A stretch of DNA of 64,000 nt from Aphelenchoides besseyi (lineage: Eukaryota; Nematoda; Chromadorea; Rhabditida; Aphelenchoididae): assembly GCA_024699855.1 (NCBI GenBank), contig JAMPIQ010000003.1, forward strand, positions 868,001 through 932,000. Direction: 5' to 3'. Below the pieces are notes generated by a model. It saw nothing but the letters and a program-made list of their open reading frames with translations. It made no database searches and had not been told where the DNA came from. This document shows positions 43,207 to 54,738 of this stretch, piece after piece; the stretch's first letter is position 1, and each line of letters starts with the position of its first letter. The position numbers were made by a program, and so were the translations under genes.

Positions 43207-44484
43207 ATGTCTCTGATCGTACTTGTGAGTCTTCTCTCCGTTGCGACAGCTCAATTAGTGCCGTCGGATAAAGGAAATCTCATCGATGTGAAGTTTCCTA
43301 TCGGAAAGGATCTTGTGGATTTCATCAACTCCAAGGCCACAACATTCAAAGTTGGTCTCGAGTTCCAATGATCACCTAACCGGTTTTCAGGCCCAAGTTT
43401 ATCCACGTTTCGAAAACTTGAGCATCGCAGATCTTCGTCAATTCCTTGGTGCTCTTTCGCCAACTCCCGAGCAAGCAGCAATATTCCAAAAACAACAACC
43501 GGCCGAAGGCCCTCAATTAACGTCGGCAGTTAGCATTCCAACTTCTTTTGACGTCCGAACCAAATGGCCGAAGTGCAATGGAACCTTCAATGCGATTCCT
43601 AATCAAGCGAGCAAGTCTTCTGCTTGTTGTCTTTATAGACATGTCATTTAAGATTGTGGATCGTGTTGGGCTGTTTCCACCGCTAGTGTTATTCAAGATC
43701 GCCGTTGTATTCTCTACAACGGATCTGCAAAATTGCCGATCAGCTCGTGGGACATTGTCAGTTGTTGTTTCAATTGTACTCCTTCCGACAACGGGTAGTA
43801 ACTGTTCAATGGAATCTTTTCTATGTTCTATGTATTCTAGTTGCAACGGCGGCTATGTTTACAAAGCTTTCGATTGGTTCGACACTGTAGGCATTGTAAC
43901 CGGAGGACAATACGGAGGTAAAGTTGAAATAGCTACTCTTCAAGAAGTCTGTTAAGGCGAAGGATGCAAACCCTACGAAGTTGCTCCAGGACAATCTCCA
44001 CCAGCAAATCGAACGTGCAAAAAGAGTTGCCAAGCATCGTACACATCTCCAACTTATCCAAATGACAAGAAGAAAGGGGGATACAATAAGATTTTCTACA
44101 ACAACACAGCGGCTGCTCAAGCGGAGATTTTGGCCAACGGGTCGATCGTTGCTCAATTCGATGTCTACTACGATTTCTATAACTACAAGTCGGGAATCTA
44201 CCAACACGTCAGTGGCAACTATGTTGGTGGACATGCAGTTCGAGTGAGTCGAAGAAAAATTTGGTTTGCTTAGTGAATTTCAGCTCATTGGTTGGGGTGT
44301 TGATAATGGAACTCAGTACTGGCTCGGTAAGTTTTCAATCCACTATCCTGTCTAAGAGTTCTTTTTAGCTGCGAACTCATGGGGTGTTGATTGGGGAGAC
44401 AAAGGTTTCTTTAAGATTCGTCGTGGAAACAACGAATGCAACTTCGAAGAGTGGTCTTTCGCGGGAAATGTCCTCAAGGATTGA
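43207..44484 (+). CDS. Cathepsin B-like cysteine protease
   Basis: Seven exons (43207-43350, 43391-43610, 43653-43794, 43841-43917, 43957-44243, 44284-44326, 44369-44484) sum to 1029 bases, 342 residues. [16 protein letters not shown] is a signal peptide; a propeptide follows. The mature enzyme begins near [13 protein letters not shown]. The active-site Cys is in [16 protein letters not shown], His in GGHAVRLIGWG and Asn in [19 protein letters not shown] and GCKPYEVAP are also cathepsin B features. The two-His occluding loop is not evident, so exopeptidase activity may be absent. Intron 2 has a GC donor (GCAAGT). Nematode enzymes of this type often digest food proteins in the gut lumen. The gene looks intact. 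Confidence 0.92.
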
Positions 44485-44790
44485 ATGAAAACGTTGTGAA
44501 CCAATGTGCGAACTTTTAATAAACTAATGCATGTAATCTCATTTCGACCCGAGCTTAATAGACAGTAGCCATGTAGTCGAGAAATAGAACAAGGTAATCG
44601 ATTGAACCTTCAAGTGTTTGGACCTCAATTCACTAATGATGTTAACGATGTCAAAACTTAATTTGCATATTTACGGACGTCTAGTCGTGTGTTATCCAAT
44701 TAGTTTTCCTGTTATTGCAAAAATATTTCGACGAGCTAATCGAATCCGAAGGGTTCGTGGCACAGAAGCTGATTCGTTTGGGCTTGTTTT
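44485..44790. other. Intergenic stretch
   Basis: AATAAA at about 44518 probably ends the cathepsin transcript. No gene seen. Confidence 0.55.
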
Positions 44791-46225
44791 TTGGTTCAAG
44801 ATGGAAACGAACTGTTTAGCGTGGATTCGAGCGGCAACGAGATCGTTCAATTTGACGATCCAGCTGTTGATCGCAACTACCTGTTGGGTGAGTTCACATG
44901 TTTGACTTCAGATCAGGCAGTTGATTTCAGTGGTCCATGGAGTTATAACCGTTTGCACGTGCTCTCTCGGCTTTCTTGCCAATTTCCTTTTGATTTCGAT
45001 TATTCTCGTCAATTCGAATTCGCTGTCCAATTTCCGTGGAATCGTTCTCTTTGCTGCGGTGCTCGATACGTTTTACTGTTCCATTACTTTCCTGTCGATG
45101 CCCGTAGGTTCAGTAACTTTTGTCTTTGCATCAAAACAATCGAACGTCATCGGAGCACAAGTGCTCGATCAAAAATACCGTTGAACTTCGGAGTTAGTTG
45201 AAGAAACTGAAATATCACATGTCAATTGACACATCCAATCTTGGCAACAGCCATCATTGAATGAAGGGCCTTTCAGATGCCGTACATAACCCATGGACGG
45301 TTGCTAACATTTGCGAACAACGGCTTCCACTTCTCGAACCAATTCCTTAATTCAACGATCATAACCGCCGCATCGGTTTCAACGATCACTTGTTGGCCGT
45401 TTGCCACGTACATGTTCTTGTATCGGCTACATTTAGTCAAGAAGTGAGTTTGCTTCTGGTGAAATAATCTCGATGTTCTCAGTCGAACGCCGCCAAAGTC
45501 GTTGCCGTTCTTTCTCTACGCTTCGGTCCCGATCTGTTCGTTTTTCCTCTACAGTTTCTCTATTGTGAAAGGAATGAGTTTGTTCGAAACGTCGAATTCA
45601 CGTACAATCGAGAATCGAGTGTTAATTCTGAAGCACGTGGGATTTCAGTTGAGCAAAACGGAAATCTTCGAAGTGGTAAGTGGACTTTTGAATTCACGTT
45701 TATCTTGGATCGTAGGACAATAAGGTGCCTTCGCATATTCATGCAATTTTTGCGATTACAATGCTCATCGACTACTCGATCATTGTTTTCTGTGTCTTTC
45801 GAATTCGACGGATCTTGCGATCGGGACCAACCATTTCGACGACTACGCGTCGTTTGAACCGTGCTATGGATCGAGTGCTGATGTTCAATGTAGGAGCGAA
45901 AATGAATCTTGAAGCCACTTTATTTTCAGGCCTTCTTCCCACTTCTATCGTATATCTTCCCTTCCGGCTACACGGCCTACGCCATCAACTCTGTGCCGAT
46001 TTCCCGTGGTTCGGTTTCTTGTATTCGATTCTGATGAACTTGTCCTTCATCTTCTGTCCTATTTCGACGGCCTTATTCATTCGTCCGTACAGAAGAACGG
46101 CGATGCGTTGGCTGCGATGGAATGGACGACGTCGATACAGCGTGTTCAAAATGAACGGAAGCCTCACCGAAATGAAACTGCAAAAAAATCCGATTCCACA
46201 CTTTTCGTTGTCACCAATTTCATAA
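44791..46225 (+). pseudogene. Serpentine 7TM receptor with a frameshift
   Basis: Exon blocks: QDGNELFSVDSSGNEIVQFD (no ATG in frame), VVHGVITVCTCSLGFLANFL, FRGIVLFAAVLDTFYCSITF, then PYITHGRLLTFANNGFHFSN with TCWPFATYMFLYRLHLVK, PPKSLPFFLYASVPICSFFL, ILKHVGFQLSKTEIFEV, LIDYSIIVFCVFRIRRILRS and STTTRRLNRAMDRVLMFN. After the last intron FFPLLSYIFPSGYTAYAINS is one base out of frame with FGFLYSILMNLSFIFCPIST and ALFIRPYRRTAM. The order fits a nematode chemoreceptor. The frame break near 45990 and the missing start suggest recent decay or a sequencing error. Confidence 0.7.
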
Positions 46226-46446
46226 CATATTTCGTCGTACCATTTCTTGGCTTTTGTTTGTCAACATCTTGCAATGTGCTGAAGCAAAATTCAATACTTC
46301 CGCTTAAGCAGCCAAAACAAGTGGATCTCGTCGTCAAACTACCGATTGCTACTTTTAGTTAAACAAGAAGCCATTCGTTAGTGTCCTCAAGCCTATGCAC
46401 TATATTGTTGTGATCGAAGTCAATTAAATGAATCAAACATAACTGA
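46226..46446. other. Short intergenic stretch
   Basis: No supported coding sequence. The first exon or exons of the ionotropic receptor may lie here but were not found. Confidence 0.4.
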
Positions 46447-47974
46447 GAGTATTCTTTCCGCCTTACTTTCCCGCCGTTAACAGCGAATGTCGTTTGTTTC
46501 CAACATTACATCCAACAAAGCATTGCAAGTTCCCGGGCCTTCCTGTTGAGGTAGAAGTCTTTATCGTCAATAGATTCAACGCTTCAGATTTTGAGCCTTC
46601 TGACTCACGATGCCAATTTGAAAATAGTTCCGATCACCTATGAGTTACTGGGCTACGTGAAATCAGTAATCTCATTTGACAGTAAAACACTTCAGTTCGA
46701 CTTGTAGGATGCAACTTTTGGTCTACCGGAATTAGAAAACATGCTCTTGAACAACACCTTGGATTTGATAGCAATGAGATTTCAGCGAACAGAACACCGT
46801 CAGACGATCTTTGCGTTTACTGAAGTTATGTACTATGTAAGTTAGCACGAGCTTTGGTTTCGGCTAAATTGAATGCTTAGGTGCACACTAGGCTTCTGAG
46901 ACAGAAGCGAGATCACAATTTGACACAAATGTGGTCATTCTTCAGGACCTATGATACGAAGATTTGGCTCTTATTCGCGGCCGCAGTTTTGGCTCAATGG
47001 GCCTTCTGTGTGCTGGTGCGCCGTTTCGAAGCCTACACATTGAAAGAGAAGCCTGTCAGTGTTCTTGAGGTAGTCATTTTCGCTCGTCTTTAGACAGTTG
47101 TTGTAGTGCGATTGGCAGGTTATTCGATTGCAATTGATTCAACCGGAAAAGGTCAATTTCCAATGTCTCTGTGGTTCATTTTCTGTTTGCTTGTATTCGA
47201 TACTTCAATGCTCGATTCTACTCGGTGTGTTCGGCTCGTTCATTTTGGCGTCCATCATTCGGCCTATGCCACATGTTGCCGATCCGATTACTCAATTGGT
47301 CCATAGCATCGAAATTGGAGAGCATTTTCTGGTCACTAACGATCCGTTAAATTGGTTCTACGAGCGAATCAACACTTCCGATTTGTTTCCTTACGCAGAG
47401 ATACGAAAGGCGTTGAAATCGAATCCGACCAAAATCGTTCAAGATCGAGACGAAGGCTTGAATTTGGTTGTCCATGACAAGGGAGTGATGTTCCAACAAG
47501 TAAACAAGCTTGATGTCCTGAGCTTTACAATTGAATTTACAGACCGATGAAGGAAGTTACTATCGTGCAGTGGATTACTGTAACATTCTTGCAATCGAAG
47601 AGAACATGCCGGTGATTGGCAGTCATTTAATGATACGACCATATCATCTGCTACTTCCAGTTTTGAATCGAGCGATTCTGAACAACAGACCGAAGATCCG
47701 TGTAATCACTTCGAAGTATTTGAACTTTGCTGAATGGAACAACAAGTGCCCCAAACATACGATTTTTGCTGCTCTAAGTGAGTTCACGAGCTTTGCATCT
47801 CAATCGGGAGTTTTAGCATTGGCACCGTACACTGGGCTCGGAATTGTCGGATTCGGTCTCTGTGGCTTCGCATTCTTCATTCTGACCGCAGAGATCGTTG
47901 TTGAGAATGTTCGACGGTACCTTGAATGCAAACTCCAACCACTTTTACGACACAGAAAACATCGTTTGTCTTGA
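46447..47974 (+). CDS. Ionotropic glutamate receptor-like channel, 5' end uncertain
   Basis: Exons begin with FFPPYFPAVNSECRLF and CKFPGLPVEILSLL, then THDANLKIVPITYELLGY, ATFGLPELENMLLNNTLDLI, the first helix TKIWLLFAAAVLAQWAFCVL, a pore/second-helix region ILQCSILLGVFGSFILASII, then a ligand-binding S2 half (EIRKALKSNPTKIVQDRDEG, EENMPVIGSHLMIRPYHLLL) and a last helix APYTGLGIVGFGLCGFAFFI. This is the order of the short, IR-like glutamate receptors found in nematodes (no amino-terminal domain). The ligand cannot be inferred. The last part (from 47589) is duplicated at 50773. A short stretch at 47770 could be read through or spliced. Confidence 0.75.
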
Positions 47975-48932
47975 CCTTATTGTTCAATAGAACCACAAGT
48001 AGACATAAACTTTTTATCCGAAAGACTGCTCTTAATCAATGTATAAGCAAACAAGCTATGTCCATCCAGATGTCTCAGTGGGCTTCTCAATCGAGGTTGT
48101 CATTTAGGAGTTCAGAAACGACAAGATCTTCGTATGTTGTGATATGCCAATTCTCGGACAATTAGTTATTCGAACTTGTTTACATGCATAAGATGCAAAT
48201 TCGTAGAAATTAGCGATTCAAAAGTTGATATCTGTCCGAGATTTCAGGTTTTTGGTCATTCGAGGGCTCTTCTCTCTCAACGGACAGCAGCTCGATTCCT
48301 TGCTCTTGGGCTCTCTGATGTTTCTCCGTCGTCGCTGTGAGGGCTGGAGCCTCTGCTTCATGCTCTTCCTGCTCTTCAAGCCGACCGCGATCGCTACTTC
48401 GGGCAAAGAATGTCTTGAGGACGATGGCAGTTCCTTGTGAGTTCTTGACTCAAGCCTCTTGACTCCTCTTTCCAGGAATTACAACGGCAAGTGCAACAAG
48501 TTCAACGTCGACCTCGAAACCGACGATGAATCTTTGAGCATCAAGATGGATTACGCGAAGGACATTGTAGCAGCCATGGAACCGTACGCGACGCAGTGAA
48601 AACTGTTCAATTTGCATTCGTTTCAGATTCACAATGACTCTCGGCGGATGCGACATCACAGGCAAGATTTCCAACAAGAATGGTGATGGCTCGTTTATTC
48701 GTGAAAGTAAACAAATTATTCACAACACTATTACGTCTAAATTTCAGGCACCAGCGCACGTCTTCCGACAACGTTCCAGGTTTCCAAGGACAAGATTACT
48801 TACGGTGCTGGCATTGCGATATCCTGTTCGGTGAAGTTCGAATCAATGGGCGAGAAAGGGGGCTTCAAGGTGGCAGTCAAATACAACCCCGACAAAGATC
48901 TTCCCGGGTTGCGACTGACTTTCGTGAGTTCA
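47589..48932 (+). repeat. Segmental duplication, copy 1
   Basis: 1344 bases nearly identical to 50773-52118. I found only two single-base indels, both in short runs of the same base (A near 47778/50962 and T near 48252/51437), and no substitution. It covers the end of the ionotropic receptor and the first four exons of membrane protein A. Confidence 0.92.
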
Positions 48933-50390
48933 GAATCTCGATTGTACAACTTCTGTTCTTTAGGACAACGCGAAGTTCATTGGAGATCGTGAAGAGGAAA
49001 GTGACTGGTCGTGGAGTGGATGGCGCATTTACGTTTGCATTGCCGGCGTGTGAGTTCAACACGAACTACTGGAACGTCCATTTTGTTTCAGTCTTGCGGG
49101 TGTGCTCATCGTAGGGAGTATCATCTTTTACTTATGCTATCGCAGGCGCCAAAACATCGCGAATCGTGACGCTGCTCTACAAGCGGGCACTTCTACGACC
49201 GATCTGACGACGGCGACTTCAAAGCTCAGCACCACGAACGCATCTCAAGTCTCGTCCAACACTACGATGGCCGCTCCGCTACCTGCTCTCAAGACTCAAA
49301 GCACGGTCGGTCAGCAAGCTGTTCCGCAACCAGCAAACGTCGGCCAGGAAGCTGCTCCGGAACAACGGGCCGCTCCACCGCTACCGGTTCAAGCGCAGGA
49401 GAGCAAGTCGACCGAACGCGACCATACTGGCGAGCTGATTGTGCAGAACATGGAAAGGCAAGCACGAGAGAAGGAAGCAGAAGAGAAGAAAGAAAAGGAA
49501 GAGAGAGAGAAGCGAGAGAAGGAGAAGCAAACACCACGAGCCAAGAAGACTTCTAGCAACGATAAGCTATCGCGGGGATCGAACACTTCGAAGGGATCGA
49601 AAAGCTCGAAGGGATCAAACAAGAAGAAACGAACCAAGAAGGAAGCATCCAAGGTCTCGAATGGTTCCAACGTCTCGAATGCTTCCAAGAGCTCAAAAGG
49701 TTCCACGAGCTCGAAGGGATCAAAGAAGCACAAGAAGAAAGATGGCAAGTTGAAGGCGGCAGAAGAGGGCGGTGCAGTGGCCAAGAAATCGACGGAAAAC
49801 CAGCCGGGAACATCGAAGGAAGGAGATGGAACCAAGAACCAAGATGAGGCGTCTGTGCTCAAACTGGACAAAACTAAATCAGAACATTCGGTGATGGGCG
49901 ATTTGGAGGCCGACCCGGCTCAAAATGTGGCAAAACAAGATGTACGTGAAGAACCACGACAAGAGCCACGAGAGGAAGCACGAGAGGCAGCACCGCCGCC
50001 AGTAAGTTTCCGAAATCCCAATCAGTTAGCCGTTCAATTGTTTCAGGAAGAAAACCCGGGGAGCTGGGAGTGGCCAAACACTGCGCCAACTGAAGCGGAC
50101 AAGCAATACGTTCGCGAACATTTCACTGGCGATTACAAAGAGCTCCTTGCATACTCCAAAAGACACCCGGTCAGTCAAGAGACCTTGAATGCTTTGGGTC
50201 CCTGGTACTACGAGACCACGAAAGCTTCCGAGGACCACGTAGGTTTCTCAACCCAAATGCTGACAAGGTTTGTTTTCAGATCAAGGCGGCAAAACAAAAC
50301 CCGGCGTTTAACACCGACTGCCAATTCTTTGTATTCATCAAAATGCTCGCTGACGAACGTGGCTTGAAATGGCCACCAAGTAACAATTGA
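48318..50390 (+). CDS. Type I membrane protein A, long Ser/Lys-rich tail
   Basis: Eight exons (48318-48436, 48476-48583, 48627-48706, 48748-48923, 48964-49049, 49092-50001, 50047-50238, 50280-50390) sum to 1782 bases, 593 residues. MFLRRRCEGWSLCFMLFLLF is the signal peptide. The ectodomain (to about 161) has CLEDDGSS, NGKCNKFNVDLETDD, TMTLGGCDITGKIS and IAISCSVKFESMGE; it resembles small nematode secreted domains but I cannot name it. A transmembrane helix (IYVCIAGVLAGVLIVGSIIF) precedes an Ala/Gln-rich stretch, a charged EKE coil and repeated SKGS/SKSS units with Lys clusters (about 290-390). The C-terminus is ordered-looking (WEWPNTAPTEADKQYVREHF) and ends PPSNN. Shares its ectodomain with protein B. 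Confidence 0.8.
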
Positions 50391-50772
50391 CTGCTCTCCG
50401 TTTGATTGACTGTTTGAGCCCGAATAAACATGAAAATGTGAATGCTGAATTCGATTGTCGTTTCTATGTTATCACACATATAAATTGAGAGTATCCAAAG
50501 ATACACCTTCATTTCCGTGTCTCACAAATCGAATCTTTTCGAGAGAAATCGTGCTGGAACATATCGAAAGGTGTTCATTGATTATCAGAAGGTCATGAGT
50601 TGATCGAAAACATTGAGAGCAAAGCTCAAGAGACATCCAAAACACAAGCACTCGACTTTGCAATCACCAGGTTAAATCAAAGAACGGAAGGTTGTAGTTC
50701 GAGATCAGAAATTGATCAGATGCAATCAAGTCACACATTGAACTGCCAATTTGTCGTGTTTTTGTTTGGATT
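50391..50772. other. Intergenic stretch before the second duplication copy
   Basis: AATAAA at about 50424 ends gene A. No gene seen up to the duplication edge at 50773. Confidence 0.5.
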
Positions 50773-51160
50773 TTGCAATCGAAGAGAACATGCCGGTGAT
50801 TGGCAGTCATTTAATGATACGACCATATCATCTGCTACTTCCAGTTTTGAATCGAGCGATTCTGAACAACAGACCGAAGATCCGTGTAATCACTTCGAAG
50901 TATTTGAACTTTGCTGAATGGAACAACAAGTGCCCCAAACATACGATTTTTGCTGCTCTAAAGTGAGTTCACGAGCTTTGCATCTCAATCGGGAGTTTTA
51001 GCATTGGCACCGTACACTGGGCTCGGAATTGTCGGATTCGGTCTCTGTGGCTTCGCATTCTTCATTCTGACCGCAGAGATCGTTGTTGAGAATGTTCGAC
51101 GGTACCTTGAATGCAAACTCCAACCACTTTTACGACACAGAAAACATCGTTTGTCTTGAC
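50773..51160 (+). pseudogene. Ionotropic receptor 3' fragment
   Basis: Duplicate of the receptor's last coding part, from AIEENMPVIGSHLMIRPYHL to the stop. There is no upstream receptor sequence, and an extra A near 50962 breaks the frame before the last helix. It is a passenger of the duplication. Confidence 0.88.
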
Positions 51161-52118
51161 CTTATTGTTCAATAGAACCACAAGTAGACATAAACTTTTT
51201 ATCCGAAAGACTGCTCTTAATCAATGTATAAGCAAACAAGCTATGTCCATCCAGATGTCTCAGTGGGCTTCTCAATCGAGGTTGTCATTTAGGAGTTCAG
51301 AAACGACAAGATCTTCGTATGTTGTGATATGCCAATTCTCGGACAATTAGTTATTCGAACTTGTTTACATGCATAAGATGCAAATTCGTAGAAATTAGCG
51401 ATTCAAAAGTTGATATCTGTCCGAGATTTCAGGTTTTTTGGTCATTCGAGGGCTCTTCTCTCTCAACGGACAGCAGCTCGATTCCTTGCTCTTGGGCTCT
51501 CTGATGTTTCTCCGTCGTCGCTGTGAGGGCTGGAGCCTCTGCTTCATGCTCTTCCTGCTCTTCAAGCCGACCGCGATCGCTACTTCGGGCAAAGAATGTC
51601 TTGAGGACGATGGCAGTTCCTTGTGAGTTCTTGACTCAAGCCTCTTGACTCCTCTTTCCAGGAATTACAACGGCAAGTGCAACAAGTTCAACGTCGACCT
51701 CGAAACCGACGATGAATCTTTGAGCATCAAGATGGATTACGCGAAGGACATTGTAGCAGCCATGGAACCGTACGCGACGCAGTGAAAACTGTTCAATTTG
51801 CATTCGTTTCAGATTCACAATGACTCTCGGCGGATGCGACATCACAGGCAAGATTTCCAACAAGAATGGTGATGGCTCGTTTATTCGTGAAAGTAAACAA
51901 ATTATTCACAACACTATTACGTCTAAATTTCAGGCACCAGCGCACGTCTTCCGACAACGTTCCAGGTTTCCAAGGACAAGATTACTTACGGTGCTGGCAT
52001 TGCGATATCCTGTTCGGTGAAGTTCGAATCAATGGGCGAGAAAGGGGGCTTCAAGGTGGCAGTCAAATACAACCCCGACAAAGATCTTCCCGGGTTGCGA
52101 CTGACTTTCGTGAGTTCA
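50773..52118 (+). repeat. Segmental duplication, copy 2
   Basis: 1346 bases matching 47589-48932. The left edge lies inside an exon of the ionotropic receptor; the right edge lies nine bases into the intron after exon 4 of the membrane protein (GTGAGTTCA is shared, then the sequences diverge completely). Confidence 0.92.
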
Positions 52119-52413
52119 AACACAAGAAAATAAGAATGTCAGTTTTCAGGACGCGAAGATTTTCACACCCACTGAAAAGGCCGATTACAGCCATTTCATT
52201 TATATCTTCATTGCGTAAGTTTTCATTTATTGTATCGATCACAAGTTGGCATTTAGGATAGTTGTTGTGGCTCTTGTTGTAAAACTATTGGCTATCGTTT
52301 GCTGGTATTGTCGCAAAAGACGGGCACGAGCGAGGAACCAGGAGCCAAATGCTTCTAAACCGACGATCAACGCAAACTTGGGAACTGAAGCTCAAGCTCC
52401 GAACGTTGCGTAG
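51504..52413 (+). CDS. Type I membrane protein B, short tail
   Basis: Six exons give 705 bases, 234 residues. Exons 1-4 (51504 to 52109) are the duplicated signal peptide and ectodomain of protein A. Exons 5 and 6 (52150-52214 and 52257-52413) are unrelated to A: DAKIFTPTEKADYSHFIYIF, a transmembrane helix IVVVALVVKLLAIVCWYC, a basic stop-transfer RKRRARARN and a short tail ending EAQAPNVA. All joints keep frame. AATAAA lies at about 52441. The protein would present the same ectodomain as A with a 40-residue cytoplasmic tail. Confidence 0.8.
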
Positions 52414-53289
52414 CATTGTGTTTGACTTCTTGTTTACACAATAAATACGAAATACAAATAACACCACTTTCTATATTCGCTTTATCTCAACTGCCCTCTA
52501 TCTTTCTCCTATACTAATGATCTCATACAAAGATTGCCAGTTCATAACAACCGAACGGACAACTATCTCTGTGCTTATCAGACGATCTGTCACAAACGAA
52601 CAAATCTTACAATTCGGTTGTTTTAGAGCGCTCAAAGAAAACTGAAGAGATTCCGAAGTGTTGGTCGTTTCGTCAAAGAACTGAACGTCGAGCTCAAGTT
52701 TTCCAACGCAGTTGATAAGCAACAAATATAAGGTGATTACCGAGTGGTTGGGTTGTCTCTTGCAATTGAAAATAGATATTTTTGATAACTGGATTTGCAA
52801 TTCTAATCGCCTATTCAATTCGCATAAGCTCCTGAATCCGTTAAATTCTGTTGAAAACTTTGAACTTTCGGTTTCCAGTGTTTTTCACGTAGTCACGATC
52901 TTTCTGCTTACAAGTATCGATCGTTGATCGAGCAATGAGTTTCTTCAGAACTTAAGGACTTCTCGTTGGAAGCTATTTCCGATGCTATTCGACATAGTTC
53001 CTATTAAGCAACTCTTTGAAAGATGATCAACAATCATTTTGCACAATGCGATGGGCACCTGTTATCTTCATCATGTTCGTTAATTGAACAGAAGCTCTCG
53101 ATCAACTACTTTTACGGAAAACCGATGATAAGTACTATTTGGAAACGTTTTTAATTAACAGAGTGATCACTAGTTATCACATCAATTGATTAACATTTCT
53201 TTGGTGATCGTTAATAAAATCAGAGAACCACCCAAATTCGATGATAAAATGGCACTGAAAAAGAAGATCGTAAAGGCAATTGGATTCAG
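52414..53289. other. Intergenic stretch
   Basis: A minus-strand ORF (52498-52818) contains coding-like sequence (NCVGKLELDVQFFDETTNTS) but I found no partner exons or family. Otherwise no gene. Confidence 0.4.
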
Positions 53290-53974
53290 ATTCTGCAAGA
53301 GCTCGTTCGTCGAACGGCAACGAGTTTACGCGCTTTAATTTCGTTGATTTTGTTGTTCTACGTGGCTACAGCAATCGGAAATAAAGCTCCTCGAGTGGCT
53401 ATAGGGCGAAAGTACCAACGAAATGCAAGTGAGTTAATCGCCTATCATGACTAACCGCGTCTTAAAACTGCGAAAGCGGGTAAACTTTACGATAGTTCTT
53501 GGCTCAATGAGCCTGTTTTTGTCGAAGTAACCATCGGACATTCTGGTGAGATAAAGAGTGACAATATTTTGACTGATATTTTCGAGAAATTTTTCTATTT
53601 GAGCTTTGAGACTGGTGAAGATAAGATTTGGATCTTGGATTCCACTTATTCTTTTGTTGGACTAGATGTTATGAGATTTAATGCTAGCGATCCGTAAGCT
53701 CTAAACATACATTTATCTTATCGAACTTTAGGGACAATGCGGTAACGAAACTCGGACCTTTTTACACGAAGAATTTGAATTACAGCGTTAGTGGAACGTT
53801 GTATAGTGGCTTTGTGCGGATGATGGAAAATGTGACTTAGAGTTTTGGAGTGAACAAACGTGGACGACGGCTGGTTGGTGTTCTGAGTTTGTTCTAAGAA
53901 TGAGCGTTTAGGTTGGAACCGACGTTCGATGGACGAGTATTCGGAGGTAAGAATTTGAACAGAAATTCATTGTA

Positions 53975-54738
53975 CAGGGTGTCTCAAAAAAAAGGGCAAT
54001 CGTGCTGTAACTTTTTAACCAGCCATTGTATGAAGATTCTGTAAAAAGCAACTAAGGTTCTTTTTGGCCGCGGAGTCGATTGGTCTAATTTTCTGCCGGA
54101 TCGGACAAGTCCGCAGGCTGCTATGGACAATTTTGTACCTCCAAGCGAGTTTAACGCTGCGAGTTTTTGCATAAATTTACAAACGCTGCTTCTCATTCTT
54201 CATTTTTGTCTTCGTTATGACGGTCAGTCGTTATCAATTCACTTATGACAATCCGGATTTTGGAAGCATGGGAAGAACTCGGGCACAACATTCCATTGTG
54301 CAATTTGTGGGTTAATAAGTTTCTTAAGCGCATTACTTTGGTAGTACGGGAACACGGAGGCCACATTGAACATCTTGTTAACAAACTGTAATTTTTAATC
54401 TTAAATTGTTATAAATAATCTGTAATCAAGTTCATCCATCAAGTGACATAACGAAGTCACGTCATTTTTGCCTTGCTTCAATTATTGATATCGCCAGCGC
54501 TTAAAAAAAATGAAGAATGGGAAGCATCGTTTGTAAATTTATGCAAAAACTCGCAGCGTTAAACTCGCTTGGAGGTACAAAATTGTCCATAGCAGCCTGC
54601 GGACTTGTCCGATCCGGCAGAAAATTAGACCAATCGACTCCGCGGCCAAAAAGAACCTTAGTTGCTTTTTACAGAATCTTCATACAATGGCTGGTTAAAA
54701 AGTTACAGCACGATTGCCCTTTTTTTTGAGACACCCTG
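53975..54738. mobile_element. Palindromic MITE, copy 2
   Basis: 764 bases, CAGGGTGTCTCAAAA ends, TA duplications at 53973-53974 and 54739-54740. It matches copy 1 (33700-34465) except for two small indels. It lies inside an intron of the pepsin-like gene, between donor GTAAGAATTT (53948) and acceptor TACTTGAAG, so splicing could still remove it. Confidence 0.92.

Noticed and set aside
48225..48440. Alternative in-frame start of membrane protein A at 48225
   Set aside because: The later ATG at 48318 gives a standard signal peptide; the upstream part begins near an intron-like TTTCAG and would bury the leader.
49289..49871. Minus-strand Ser/Phe-rich ORFs opposite membrane protein A
   Set aside because: They are antisense to the Lys/Ser repeat region, whose codon bias opens the other strand; no start or domain.
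52498..52818. 106-codon minus-strand ORF with coding-like sequence
   Set aside because: Plausible composition but no partner exon, start context or family, so noted only in the gap entry.
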